Assembly (NCBI GenBank): GCA_900769635.1 | Contig: CAAGHJ010000002.1 | Coordinates: 1 to 64,000, forward strand | Length of the DNA stretch: 64,000 nucleotides | Origin: Bacilli bacterium | GTDB lineage: Bacteria > Bacillota_I > Bacilli_A > RF39 > UBA660 | Direction of reading: 5' to 3' | Shown: in pieces, positions 44,518 to 53,544 of the stretch | Position numbering within the stretch: the first letter of the stretch is position 1 | Layout of the letters: every line of letters begins with the position of its first letter | Translations under genes and position numbers: made by a program | Notes under the pieces: generated by a model | The model's input: the letters and a program-made list of their open reading frames with translations, nothing else | The model's database searches: none | Told to the model about the DNA's origin: nothing

Positions 44518-45408
44518 TTAACTCCGTGGATGATACATATCATAATTTTCCCTAACCGTATCCACCCCCAAATTCGTATAAATCTGTGTAGTTGACAAAT
44601 TTTCGTGACCAAGCATCACCTGAATACTTCGCAAATCAGCACCCCCTTCCAGTAAATGCGTAGCAAAAGAATGCCTTAATGAGTGCGGTGTAACATCCTT
44701 AGAAATACCCTTCTGCTCACAAATCTTCTTTAAAATCATTAAAAAACCCTGCCTTGTCAAAGCCGAACCATGATTATTAAGAAAAATATTATCAGTTATT
44801 CTCTTCTTAACAAAGAAACACCTATACTCTTCCAAATAAATCCTAAGATACCGAGTAGCCATACAAGATAAAGGCACCATTCTCTCCTTACTCCCCTTAC
44901 CAAAAAATCTCACTACCCCACTATCCAAATCAATATTCTTTTCCTTAAGAGCCGTAACCTCACTAACCCTAAGACCAGACCCATACATAACCTCAAGCAT
45001 AGCCTTGTTACGATAATCAAATGGTGTCTTTAAAGAAATATCAAGTATCTTATCAACTTCCTCCTTCGAAAGAACCTGAGGAAGATGCCTATAAGTCTTA
45101 ATAGAGTGAATATCAGAAATACAAATACAGTACCCATATACCTTCTCCAAAAACTCCAAAAAAGCCCTAATCGAACTAATATTCCTATTAAAAGAATAGC
45201 TATTAAGATTAACCAAAGCCACAAAATATTCTTCTATTATCCCTTCATTAATTTCCCTTACCAAAACCCCCTCTTCCTGTAAATACCTAAGAAACTTCCT
45301 CACGTCATCTCCATAAGACCTAACAGTCCCAAGTGAAAGCCCCCTCTCCGTTTGCAAATACACCATAAAATCATCATATATACCAGTATTAACCCTATCC
45401 AAAACCAT
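44518..45408 (-). CDS. xerD: Tyrosine recombinase XerD-type
   Basis: The 296-residue protein has an N-terminal SAM-like core-binding domain and a catalytic domain with R in GSGLRVSEVTAL near 150, K in FFGKGSKERMVPL, HSLRHSFATHLLEGGADL (HxxR), LGHENLSTTQIYTN (H and Tyr nucleophile). It resolves chromosome dimers at dif. No adjacent cargo suggests an integrase role. The same strand group includes the DUF1653 gene. Confidence 0.9.
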   Translation of the reverse strand: MVLDRVNTGIYDDFMVYLQTERGLSLGTVRSYGDDVRKFLRYLQEEGVLVREINEGIIEEYFVALVNLNSYSFNRNISSIRAFLEFLEKVYGYCICISDIHSIKTYRHLPQVLSKEEVDKILDISLKTPFDYRNKAMLEVMYGSGLRVSEVTALKEKNIDLDSGVVRFFGKGSKERMVPLSCMATRYLRIYLEEYRCFFVKKRITDNIFLNNHGSALTRQGFLMILKKICEQKGISKDVTPHSLRHSFATHLLEGGADLRSIQVMLGHENLSTTQIYTNLGVDTVRENYDMYHPRS

Positions 45409-45470
45409 TACTAGTCACCCTACTTTCTATAACACATTATAACAAAAAAAATAAACTTTTACCAGTAATA

Positions 45471-45499
45471 TTGACATTTTTAAAGAAGTATTTTATTAT
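45471..45499 (+). promoter_or_regulatory. Promoter of rarA
   Basis: TTGACA (45471-45476), 17-base spacer, TATTAT (45494-45499), just before AAAGGTGA and ATG 45516. Confidence 0.7.
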
Positions 45500-45515
45500 A
45501 AAAAAGGTGATAAAA

Positions 45516-46727
45516 ATGAATGAACCATTAGCAGTAAAACTAAGACCCCAAAAATTAAAAGACGTAGTCGGTCAAAAGCACTTAGTAGGAGAAGGCAAAA
45601 TACTAAATAATCTAGTCAAAAACAATAAACTATTTTCAATGATATTATATGGCAACCCAGGAATAGGAAAAACAACCATAGCCCTCTGTTTAGTAAATGA
45701 ACTAGGCTGTAAATATCGATGCCTAAACGCCGTTATAAATAACAAAAAAGACTTCGATATCGTCGTCGAAGAAGCCAAACTATATAACGGAATAGTTCTA
45801 ATTATGGACGAAATCCATAGACTAAATAAAGACAAACAAGATCTCCTCCTTCCCCTTTTAGAAAATGGCCTTATCACTCTAATTGGCCTAACATCTTCCA
45901 ATCCATATCACACAATTAATCCCGCCATTAGAAGTAGATGCCAGTTATTCAAATTAGAAGAATTAACTACAGATGATATAATTTTAGCATTAAAAAATGC
46001 TACGCAAAGCAAAGAATTAGAAGGAATAAAAATAGATGAAGAAAGCCTTAAATATATAGCGTCCCTAAGTTCTAGTGATCTAAGATTTGCCTATAATCTA
46101 TTAGAAGTATGCTACTACTCAGTAAGTGATAAAAAAATAACCCTAGATATAGTAAAAAGTATAAATAACACCCCCAATATATTTCACGACAAAGATGGCG
46201 ACAATTACTATGACCTCCTCAGTGCCTTTCAAAAATCAATTAGAGGAAGTGACGTTCAAGCCTCTCTCTATTATTTAGCAAGACTTCTTGAAGGAGGAGA
46301 ATTAGAAGCAATATGTAGAAGATTGCAAGTAATAGTATATGAAGATATCGGTCTTGCTAATAGCAGTATGGGACCAAAAGTAGTATCAGCCTGTATTGCT
46401 GCAAGAGAAGTAGGAATGCCAGAAGCCACTATCATACTAGGAACAATTATTATAGAAATGGCTCTCTCTCCAAAAAGCAATTCCGGAGAATCCGCTATAT
46501 ATAACGCTATTAATACTGTAAAAAATAACGGTTCATATCCTGTACCATCACACATAAAGAAAAATAACCCAGCTTATAAATACCCTCATAATTATAAAAA
46601 TAGCATTGTAAAACAAGAATATTTACCCAAAGAACTAAAAGGAAGTAAGTTCTATATACCAAGAGAAAACACCTTTGAAAATAAACTAAAAATAATTATG
46701 GAAAATTTAGAAAAAATAAATAAATAA
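45516..46727 (+). CDS. rarA: Replication-associated recombination protein RarA (MgsA)
   Basis: The 403-residue AAA+ protein begins PLAVKLRPQKLKDVVGQKHLVG. Walker A GNPGIGKTT near 42, Walker B LIMDEIHRLNKDKQDLLLP, sensor SSNPYHTINPAIRSRCQLF and C-terminal DIGLANSSMGPKV tetramerisation region. It acts at stalled replication forks with SSB. Start 45516 is chosen because the upstream TTG is part of the promoter. Confidence 0.95.
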   Translation: MNEPLAVKLRPQKLKDVVGQKHLVGEGKILNNLVKNNKLFSMILYGNPGIGKTTIALCLVNELGCKYRCLNAVINNKKDFDIVVEEAKLYNGIVLIMDEIHRLNKDKQDLLLPLLENGLITLIGLTSSNPYHTINPAIRSRCQLFKLEELTTDDIILALKNATQSKELEGIKIDEESLKYIASLSSSDLRFAYNLLEVCYYSVSDKKITLDIVKSINNTPNIFHDKDGDNYYDLLSAFQKSIRGSDVQASLYYLARLLEGGELEAICRRLQVIVYEDIGLANSSMGPKVVSACIAAREVGMPEATIILGTIIIEMALSPKSNSGESAIYNAINTVKNNGSYPVPSHIKKNNPAYKYPHNYKNSIVKQEYLPKELKGSKFYIPRENTFENKLKIIMENLEKINK

Positions 46728-46755
46728 AAATACTAGTCATTTTCTAGTATTTTTC
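46727..46755. terminator. Bidirectional terminator between rarA and tcdA
   Basis: AAAATACTAG (46727-46736) pairs with CTAGTATTTT (46744-46753), with T-runs both ways; it covers the stop codons of both genes. Confidence 0.8.
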
Positions 46756-47407
46756 TAATTACATAGCTCGCACATAAATTACCAGCAATAGTAGGCATAT
46801 AAGCAATGGAACTAATAGAACCCGTAACCTTTTTTGCCTCCTCCTTACTATATAACACCATTACCCTTTCCGTAATTCGCATATCTTTAACATATTTTCT
46901 AAGAATTTTAGCAATAGGATCATAACTCGTTTTCCGAATATCCACTATTTCATATTTCAAAGGGTCGAGTTTATTCCCCGTTCCCATACACGAAATAAAT
47001 GGTATTTTTTCCTCTGTGCATCTTTTTATTAATGCTTTTTTTGTTTTAATGCTATCACAAGCATCAATTAAATAATCAATATCATACTTAAATAAATCAT
47101 TTAAGTTATCTTCACCTAGAAATGTATCTAATATAATTATCTTAGTTTCACTAATTAGCTCAATTCTCTTTCTCATCTCTTCAGTTTTTTTACAACCAAT
47201 ATTAGTTTTATTTGTTATTATTTGTCTATTTAAATTAGATATATCAATAGTATCAAAATCAACTATAATTAATTTACCAATACCACTTCTAGCAAGACAT
47301 TCACATACTGCTCCCCCTACTCCACCTAAACCAATTACAGCAACAGTTTTATTCTTTAACTTATTATAATTAGTTTCTCCAATTAGTTTTATTAATCTAT
47401 CATACAT
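46733..47407 (-). CDS. tcdA: E1-like tRNA threonylcarbamoyladenosine dehydratase
   Basis: A 224-residue ThiF/MoeB-fold protein with ATP-binding GLGGVGGAVCECLARSGIGKLIIVDFDTIDISNLNRQ and DACDSIKTKKALI. It matches TcdA, which cyclises t6A37 of tRNA; no catalytic-Cys ThiS partner is nearby. AGGTAAT precedes the ATG. Confidence 0.88.
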   Translation of the reverse strand: MYDRLIKLIGETNYNKLKNKTVAVIGLGGVGGAVCECLARSGIGKLIIVDFDTIDISNLNRQIITNKTNIGCKKTEEMRKRIELISETKIIILDTFLGEDNLNDLFKYDIDYLIDACDSIKTKKALIKRCTEEKIPFISCMGTGNKLDPLKYEIVDIRKTSYDPIAKILRKYVKDMRITERVMVLYSKEEAKKVTGSISSIAYMPTIAGNLCASYVIRKILEND

Positions 47408-47480
47408 AGTTATTACCTCATTTCCTAATATATTGTACCATAGATTTAATAATATTGGTTCTATTTTTTATTATATAAAG

Positions 47481-47792
47481 TTAATTACTTTCATTAAGAC
47501 CTATATCCTCAGTTTCAACTTCATCTTCTGATATAATACTATACTTCTTTCTTACATAGTAATTATAATTACTAAATAAGACTTTATCACGAGTAAATAC
47601 AGTATTTACTATTCTAATCCAGTCACACTCAGTTATATCTGAACCACAATCAAAATCAATAATAGTTTTAGTATCATCAGTATACTCTATAATTAGTATT
47701 CCTTTTTTACTTTTAAAACCAGCTTTTTTGTGGTCATTTAGAAAAACTACATTTCTCCTTTGCACTATTCTTTTAATTTCCTTCTTCTCCAT
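47481..47792 (-). CDS. Small unknown protein
   Basis: A 103-residue mostly beta protein with KKAGFKSKKGILIIEYTDDTKTIIDFDCGSD and an acidic tail. GGAGG lies before the ATG. No family is recognised. Confidence 0.6.
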   Translation of the reverse strand: MEKKEIKRIVQRRNVVFLNDHKKAGFKSKKGILIIEYTDDTKTIIDFDCGSDITECDWIRIVNTVFTRDKVLFSNYNYYVRKKYSIISEDEVETEDIGLNESN

Positions 47793-48013
47793 TTTTAATC
47801 CTCCATTTCTATATATTTTTTGTATAATAAATCAAAAGCAATTAAATTATAACATTATGTATATATAAACAGGGACTTTTAAAGAAAAAAAGTTATTAAT
47901 TTTAACATCAACTTTATGCTATCTATAAGAAACTATAATAAAAATACTTTATTTTTGAGTACTAATTATCCATTAATTTATATTAACAAATCAGTATAAC
48001 TCATAAGTTAACT

Positions 48014-48374
48014 AAAAAAAAGAAAAACCAATAGCCTAAACTATCAGTTTTTCCAAAACATACCAGAGAAGCGACTCTTTGATATAAAACCTGCGCACTT
48101 ACACAGGTGGGCATCACATCATTATAATTAGGAGCCTTATATGCTTCCCATTACCATTGTAATGAGATTCTTGGGAGCAGGTTTAACCCTTCATTACCAA
48201 GCTATCCCCGTAGGCGATACGGTTAAATATAAACAGTCCATATATGAATAGTATCACTAAAGACAGCCTATACATCTGAATAAGTATTCAACACATATTA
48301 TGAATTAGATTCCCAAAATATATCTTTAGTCGGTTTTAAACTAAGATATCGTCATCCCTAGTAACTCCATTATA
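48014..48374 (-). ncRNA. Structured non-coding RNA, unidentified class
   Basis: A 750-base gap holds a minus-strand transcription unit without ORF. It has an extended -10 box TGGTATAAT (48374-48369) and ~349 bases full of stems, e.g. GATATCTTAGT with ACTAA-AGATAT near the 5' end, GGTAATG with CATTAC pairs in the middle, and an ACCTG...CAGGT hairpin. It ends in a strong terminator (AAAAACTGATAG with CTATTGGTTTTT) and a T-rich tail. Local GC is well above that of the surrounding gaps. I find neither the RNase P GAGGAAAGTCC block, a tmRNA tRNA-like end, nor the SRP GGAAGGNAGCAGC loop. It lies between pheT and the 103-residue gene, both on the same strand. Confidence 0.6.
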
Positions 48375-48463
48375 CCATTAAAATACTATAATATATCATA
48401 ATTAACTATGAAGTAACCAATGCAGTAAATGCACTAATAATAACTACCTACATTCTATTCCCC

Positions 48464-48505
48464 TATTCCATATCTATATTCCATATCTACATCTATATTC
48501 CATAT
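48464..48505. repeat. Short direct repeats
   Basis: TATTCCATAT occurs three times (48464, 48477, 48496) just downstream of the pheT stop. Confidence 0.5.
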
Positions 48506-48543
48506 ACACTCTTTCTACCCCATCTCCCAAATTCCAAATAAAG

Positions 48544-50913
48544 TTACTTTCTAAGCTCAGCCCCAATCTCCCTTTGCAAAGCCTCCACGATTCTCTCCAT
48601 AATACACATAACCTCTTCCTCTGTAAGTGTCCTCTCCCTACTCTGGAACACAAGCGAATAAGCAAGCGACTTCTTATCACTCGGAATATTATCTCCCACA
48701 TAAACATCAAAGAGCCTAATATCCGCAAGCAAACTATCATTAACTCCCCAAATAACCCCTTCTACGTCCCTCGTGCTAACTCCCTTATCCACAATAAAGG
48801 CCAAATCCTTACAAATACTAGGATACTTAGAAGGACTAACATAACAAATCCTATCTACCTTACCCATAAGAGCCTTCACAGATAACTCACAAGCAAAAAC
48901 CTCATCCTTAACAATCGCCGGATGCACTCGGCCAAGCACCCCAATCACCTTTCCATCAAGCAAAATCTTCGCCGTAACATAAGGATGCATCCCCTTAGCA
49001 TCTTCACAAATATCAAAATCATACCTACCCCTCATCCCCATATAATTAAGAACATTCTCTACCATTCCCTTAAGAAGATAAAAATCCCCCTTCACAGAAA
49101 CACCACTTACACTATTACTAATAAAATCTCCCCTCATAAGCATTGCCAGTTTCAAATCCTCATCAAAATTCCTATCATAAGTTTTCCCAATCTCATAAAT
49201 GAAGATATCACTAACCCTTCTCTTCATATTATACTCATATACATTAAGCAAAGACGCCAAAATACTAGTCCTAATAATCTCCTTGTCGCTACTCATCGGA
49301 TTCGGAAGAGCAATAAAATCCGCCCCCTCGTAATTAAACAACTCCGCCATCGCCCTGCTAACAAGCGTGTACGTCCTCACCTCATTAAACCCGAGACTCC
49401 TCATTCTCTGCCCAATCACCTTCGAATACCACACATCCCCCAAATATCTCCCCCTCTTCGTTTCAACTCTAGGAAGAGTTCCCTTCAGGTTGTGATACCC
49501 ATAAAGTCTCCCAATCTCCTCGGCAATGTCATTAATATTCTCCTCAATATCTAATCTCCTATTAGGAATAGTAACTATATAAACACCATCCCTTTTAAGA
49601 AAATCAAACCCAAGCTTGTTAAGTTCAAGTTCAATATCACTATCACTAATAGTTGTACCAAGAAGACCATTAATCTCTTCAGCCCTAAAAGATACAACCC
49701 TAGGAGTCTTAACAATATTATCAAATGAAGCCGTACCACTAAGAACCGTTGCACCCGCATACATTTCAAGAAGTTCACAAGCCCTATCCATAGCCATATC
49801 CGTATACTCATAGTTAAGACCCTTACCATACCTAATCGAAGCCTCACTCTTCAAATTAAGTTTGCTCGCCGTATTCCTAATACTAACCGCATCAAAAATA
49901 GCACTCTCAATAAATAAAGATTTCGTATTTTCCGTAACCGCTGTATTATCACCACCCATAACCCCAGCAATACAAACAGGCTTGTTACCATCAGTAATAA
50001 CAATATCATCATTATTAAGAACCCTTTTTTGACCATCCAAAGTAATAATCTCTTCGCCATCCCTAGCATCCCTAACCAAAACATTACTTCCCAAACTATC
50101 ACTATCAAAAAAGTGAAGCGGTTGCCCAAATTCAAGCATAACATAATTAGAAATATCAACAACATTATTAATACTCCTGATACCAACACTATTTAACCTA
50201 CGCTTTATAAATTCCGGTGTTGGACCAATCTTAACATCCCTAACCATTCTCCCCAAATAATAAGGACACTTTGAAGTATCAACCCTAAGACTAATAAAAT
50301 CATTAACACTATCCTTGCAAACATCAAATTTCACATAAGGAAGCTTAACCCTTCTGTTCAAAACTGCCCCCACAATATAAGCAAAACCAATATGATAGTA
50401 ACAATCATTGTTTCTGTGCTTGTGAACATCAAGCTCATATACCACATCATCAAGGCCCAAATATTGCAAAGGATCAGCACCCAAAGGAGCATCAGCTGGT
50501 AAAACCATAATCCCCTTAGCACGATTTACCTCCGAATTCTCCTCAAAACCAAGTTCACACAAAGCACAAATCATACCTTCCGATTTAACACCCCTTAAAC
50601 GCGTTTCTTCAATTGGCCCTACAGGAAGTACCGAATTAGGAAGAGCAACAATTACCCTTATCCCCTCCTTTACATTAGAAGCCCCACATACAACCTGTAT
50701 ACACTTAGACCCAGTATTCACTTCACAAACCCTTAAATGATCACTATTAGGATGATCCTTACAAGAAATAACTTCACCAATAACAAGATTATTAATATGA
50801 TTAGAAATAATTTTCTCAATATTAATACCAGTCTTAGTTACCCTTTCAGCAAGTTCCTCAGGACTAATATCCCCAATATCAATATAATCCTTAACCCATT
50901 CTAAATTTATCAT
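48544..50913 (-). CDS. pheT: Phenylalanyl-tRNA synthetase beta subunit
   Basis: 790 residues, the usual length: N-terminal EMAP-like tRNA-binding domain (about 40-150: VIGEVISCKDHPNSDHLRVCEVNTG), B3/B4 editing, B5, a class-II-like core (RTSILASLLNVYEYNMKRR) and the C-terminal FDX-ACB anticodon domain (SKYPSICKDLAFIV, FQSRERTLTEEEV). ATG 50913 is taken, one codon after a TTG. It follows pheS after 18 bases. Confidence 0.96.
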   Translation of the reverse strand: MINLEWVKDYIDIGDISPEELAERVTKTGINIEKIISNHINNLVIGEVISCKDHPNSDHLRVCEVNTGSKCIQVVCGASNVKEGIRVIVALPNSVLPVGPIEETRLRGVKSEGMICALCELGFEENSEVNRAKGIMVLPADAPLGADPLQYLGLDDVVYELDVHKHRNNDCYYHIGFAYIVGAVLNRRVKLPYVKFDVCKDSVNDFISLRVDTSKCPYYLGRMVRDVKIGPTPEFIKRRLNSVGIRSINNVVDISNYVMLEFGQPLHFFDSDSLGSNVLVRDARDGEEIITLDGQKRVLNNDDIVITDGNKPVCIAGVMGGDNTAVTENTKSLFIESAIFDAVSIRNTASKLNLKSEASIRYGKGLNYEYTDMAMDRACELLEMYAGATVLSGTASFDNIVKTPRVVSFRAEEINGLLGTTISDSDIELELNKLGFDFLKRDGVYIVTIPNRRLDIEENINDIAEEIGRLYGYHNLKGTLPRVETKRGRYLGDVWYSKVIGQRMRSLGFNEVRTYTLVSRAMAELFNYEGADFIALPNPMSSDKEIIRTSILASLLNVYEYNMKRRVSDIFIYEIGKTYDRNFDEDLKLAMLMRGDFISNSVSGVSVKGDFYLLKGMVENVLNYMGMRGRYDFDICEDAKGMHPYVTAKILLDGKVIGVLGRVHPAIVKDEVFACELSVKALMGKVDRICYVSPSKYPSICKDLAFIVDKGVSTRDVEGVIWGVNDSLLADIRLFDVYVGDNIPSDKKSLAYSLVFQSRERTLTEEEVMCIMERIVEALQREIGAELRK

Positions 50914-50931
50914 CAATATACCTTCTTTCCT

Positions 50932-51966
50932 TTATCTCTCTATCCTGTTAAAATTATCAACATTACGCAAGTCGTTATTATAAAATACCCTAATATCATT
51001 AATACCATATTTAAGCATTGCTAAACGTTCTGCACCAAAACCAAAAGCAAATCCACTCCACTTTTTAGGATCATAACCACAATTTCTAAGAACATTAGGG
51101 TGAACAATACCACCCCCAGCAACCGTAATGTAACCACTATTCTTACAAATATTACAGCCCTTACCACCACAGTTAAAACAACTAATATCAACCTCAACAG
51201 AAGGTTCCGTAAACTGATAATAACTAGGCCTAAATCTAACCGTTACCTCATCAGTAAATAACTTTCTAACAATAACTTCCACTGTCCCCTTTAAATCAGC
51301 TAAACTAATATCCTTGTCAACTAAAAGACCCTCAATTTGTGTAAACTGATGAGAATGCGTAGCATCATCATCATCTCTTCTATAAGTCTTACCAGGACAA
51401 ATAATTCTAACCGGCTTATCACCACCAGCCTCTAACATAACCCTTGCTTGAACAGGAGATGTTTGACTTCTAAGAAGAAGTTCATTATCCCTAATATAAA
51501 ACGTATCTTGAGCATCCCTTGCCGGATGACCCTTAGGAATATTAAGAAGTTCAAAATTAAATCTATCCTCTTCAACTTCGGGACCAGACGCAACATCATA
51601 TCCCATACTCATACAAACCTCTTCAACTTCCAAAATAAGTTTTTCAAGAATATTAGGACATCCCACAGGAATATTAGTAGAAGGCATAAACAAATCAATT
51701 CTATCCTTCTCTAATCCCTTTTTAACCTCTTCATCCTCTAAAACTCTCATTCTCTCTTCAAACTTAGAAGAAAATACCACTTTCAAATCATTAATTTCCT
51801 TACCAAAAGCCTTCTTATCATCATCACTAAGTTCCTTCATCTTACTATAAAGAGAAGTAATAAGCCCCTTTTTACCAACCATTCTAACTTTCAAATCATT
51901 TAAATTCCTAATATCATTAATATCATCAATTTTTAATATTTCCTTGTTTATCTCTTCAATATTCAT
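50932..51966 (-). CDS. pheS: Phenylalanyl-tRNA synthetase alpha subunit
   Basis: The 344-residue class II synthetase has an N-terminal coiled coil, HPARDAQDTFYI, LLRSQTSPVQARVM, GKTYRRDDDDATHSHQFTQIEG and GFAFGFGAERLAMLKYGI. A zinc-like CFNCGGKGCNICKNSG insertion near 260 is seen in many PheS. It forms the alpha2beta2 enzyme with PheT and is controlled by the upstream Phe T-box. Confidence 0.97.
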   Translation of the reverse strand: MNIEEINKEILKIDDINDIRNLNDLKVRMVGKKGLITSLYSKMKELSDDDKKAFGKEINDLKVVFSSKFEERMRVLEDEEVKKGLEKDRIDLFMPSTNIPVGCPNILEKLILEVEEVCMSMGYDVASGPEVEEDRFNFELLNIPKGHPARDAQDTFYIRDNELLLRSQTSPVQARVMLEAGGDKPVRIICPGKTYRRDDDDATHSHQFTQIEGLLVDKDISLADLKGTVEVIVRKLFTDEVTVRFRPSYYQFTEPSVEVDISCFNCGGKGCNICKNSGYITVAGGGIVHPNVLRNCGYDPKKWSGFAFGFGAERLAMLKYGINDIRVFYNNDLRNVDNFNRIER

Positions 51967-51975
51967 AAATTCCTC

Positions 51976-52263
51976 CTATATATTTTCTAACATAGTAATA
52001 ATCTTATCCTTACTAAGTATCCTTTCATAATCATTAATATTATTAATAAAATCATTATTAGGAAGAGCTAATTCCTCTAACCTTTCATAAACAACATGAT
52101 CTATATTAGTAACACCATATTTAATTAAATATTCAATATTATGACATACATTAACACGTGCATCTCTTATTAACTCTATAACATACTTTCCCTTATTGTT
52201 TAATATATCATATAAACAATCATTAGAAATATATTTAAGTAAATAATCAAGTTCACTATTCAT
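51976..52263 (-). CDS. Small unknown protein between T-box and pheS
   Basis: A 95-residue helical acidic protein (MNSELDYLLKYISNDCLYDILN...). AAGGAGG precedes ATG 52263. It is the first gene of the T-box-controlled operon, ten bases before pheS. No family is recognised; codons and RBS support expression. Confidence 0.65.
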   Translation of the reverse strand: MNSELDYLLKYISNDCLYDILNNKGKYVIELIRDARVNVCHNIEYLIKYGVTNIDHVVYERLEELALPNNDFINNINDYERILSKDKIITMLENI

Positions 52264-52280
52264 AAATACCTCCTTAAAAT

Positions 52281-52478
52281 AAAAAAGATGGTCCATAAAG
52301 GACGACTAAAGCCGCGGTACCACCTTTCTTTATAACTAATGTTATACTCTCTTGTCTTTAACGCTTACCTGCGATAAAATTCAAAGGGTGAATTCATACC
52401 AATATCTTGCTCTACTTTCACCATAAAGAGCTCGCTTTAAAGATATTTCTACCATACTACTACTTCCTTATCATCATT
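52281..52478 (-). promoter_or_regulatory. Phenylalanine T-box leader
   Basis: On the minus strand: stem I apex GCTCTTTATGGTGAAAGTAGAGC-like, specifier TTC (52392-52390) in the context GAATTCACC, T-box AAAGGTGGTACCGCGG (complement of 52312-52327), then GTCC/GGAC hairpin with a T-run (52281-52304). Uncharged tRNA-Phe should promote read-through into the small gene, pheS and pheT. Confidence 0.92.
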
Positions 52479-53021
52479 TTATATTGTCATTAAATCCTTT
52501 TCTTTATCTTTAAGTTTACTTTCAATTTCCTTATTATACTTATTAATAAGATCTTGAACTTCTTCAATACTCCTTTTTTCTTCATCTTCAGGAAGTTTTA
52601 AAGAAGCAATCATTTTATTTGCATCTTGTCTAATATTTCTAAGATGTATCTTAGCATCTTCAGCTAATTGTTTAACCTCTTTAACAAGTTCCTTTCTTCT
52701 ATCCTCAGTAAGAGGAGGTATAACTATAAATACACACTCTCCATTATTGTTAGGAGTAACCCCCAAATTAGCCTCAAATATAGCCTTTTCAATGTGACCT
52801 AAAATAGACCTATCAAAAGGCTTTATCATAAGTTGTCTAGCTTCTGGTACAGAGATATTAGCAAGAGCCTTAATTGGAGTAGCCACTCCATAATAATCAA
52901 CCATAACCTTATCAAGCATACTAGGATTAGCACGACCAGCTCTTACATTTAAAAACCTTTCCTCCATAGTTATAATAGCATTTTGCATTTTTTCTTCTGT
53001 TAAATTTATTGTATTTTCCAT
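52479..53021 (-). CDS. frr: Ribosome recycling factor
   Basis: The 180-residue protein has the RRF coiled-coil bundle: RAGRANPSMLDKVMVDYYGVATPIKALANISVPEARQLMIKPFD and PPLTEDRRKELVKEVKQLAEDAKIHLRNIRQDANK. With EF-G it splits post-termination ribosomes. It begins 12 bases after the preceding gene. Confidence 0.97.
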   Translation of the reverse strand: MENTINLTEEKMQNAIITMEERFLNVRAGRANPSMLDKVMVDYYGVATPIKALANISVPEARQLMIKPFDRSILGHIEKAIFEANLGVTPNNNGECVFIVIPPLTEDRRKELVKEVKQLAEDAKIHLRNIRQDANKMIASLKLPEDEEKRSIEEVQDLINKYNKEIESKLKDKEKDLMTI

Positions 53022-53033
53022 ATATTATCCTTT

Positions 53034-53471
53034 CTAACTTGTTATATCCTTAGATTTCTTTCTTACTTTAATAGGGGATGCCTGTTTATATAGTTCTGCC
53101 TCTTTTTTATCCTTAATAACTACAGAGTACAATAAATTAGTAGTTAAAGCTTCAAATATTTCATCACCATAATCAATATATAATCTATTATATGTTTCAT
53201 CGTGGCAGTCTAAATAATAATCATATTTTTTTAAGAAATCAAGTTCTCCTAAGAAAAGCTTATTAATATCTGTAAAAAGTTCCACATAAAGTTGTGAATC
53301 TGCTACTAAACGCATATTTGAACTTTTACTAAGTAATTTATAATAACGACTTCGTATTTTAGCAACCACTTTTTTAAGCTTATCCTCATCCACAATAACA
53401 TCATACAAGTACATCTTGTCCCCTATAACTTCATAAATGACACTTGGGTCCGTAAGTAAATCTTTAAACAT
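53034..53471 (-). CDS. Unknown protein upstream of frr
   Basis: A 145-residue helical soluble protein with LLTDPSVIYEVIGDKMYLYDV at the N-terminus and a basic tail (KVRKKSKDITS). No family is recognised. It is co-directional with frr and probably co-transcribed. Confidence 0.6.
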   Translation of the reverse strand: MFKDLLTDPSVIYEVIGDKMYLYDVIVDEDKLKKVVAKIRSRYYKLLSKSSNMRLVADSQLYVELFTDINKLFLGELDFLKKYDYYLDCHDETYNRLYIDYGDEIFEALTTNLLYSVVIKDKKEAELYKQASPIKVRKKSKDITS

Positions 53472-53544
53472 AACATTAACTCCTCTTCTTTAGTTCATAT
53501 TATATCACAAATTCCCAAGTTGTAAAGAGGTTTTTCATATTTTT

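Noticed and set aside
44518..45408. Tyrosine recombinase as a second mobile-element integrase
   Set aside because: Length and motifs fit XerD, and no att duplications or cargo flank it.
48014..48374. RNase P, tmRNA or SRP RNA for the structured region
   Set aside because: The universal or family-defining sequence blocks of each were looked for on both strands and not found.
48574..49554. Plus-strand ORFs opposite pheT
   Set aside because: They lack RBS and family resemblance, have unnatural composition, and lie antisense to a complete pheT.
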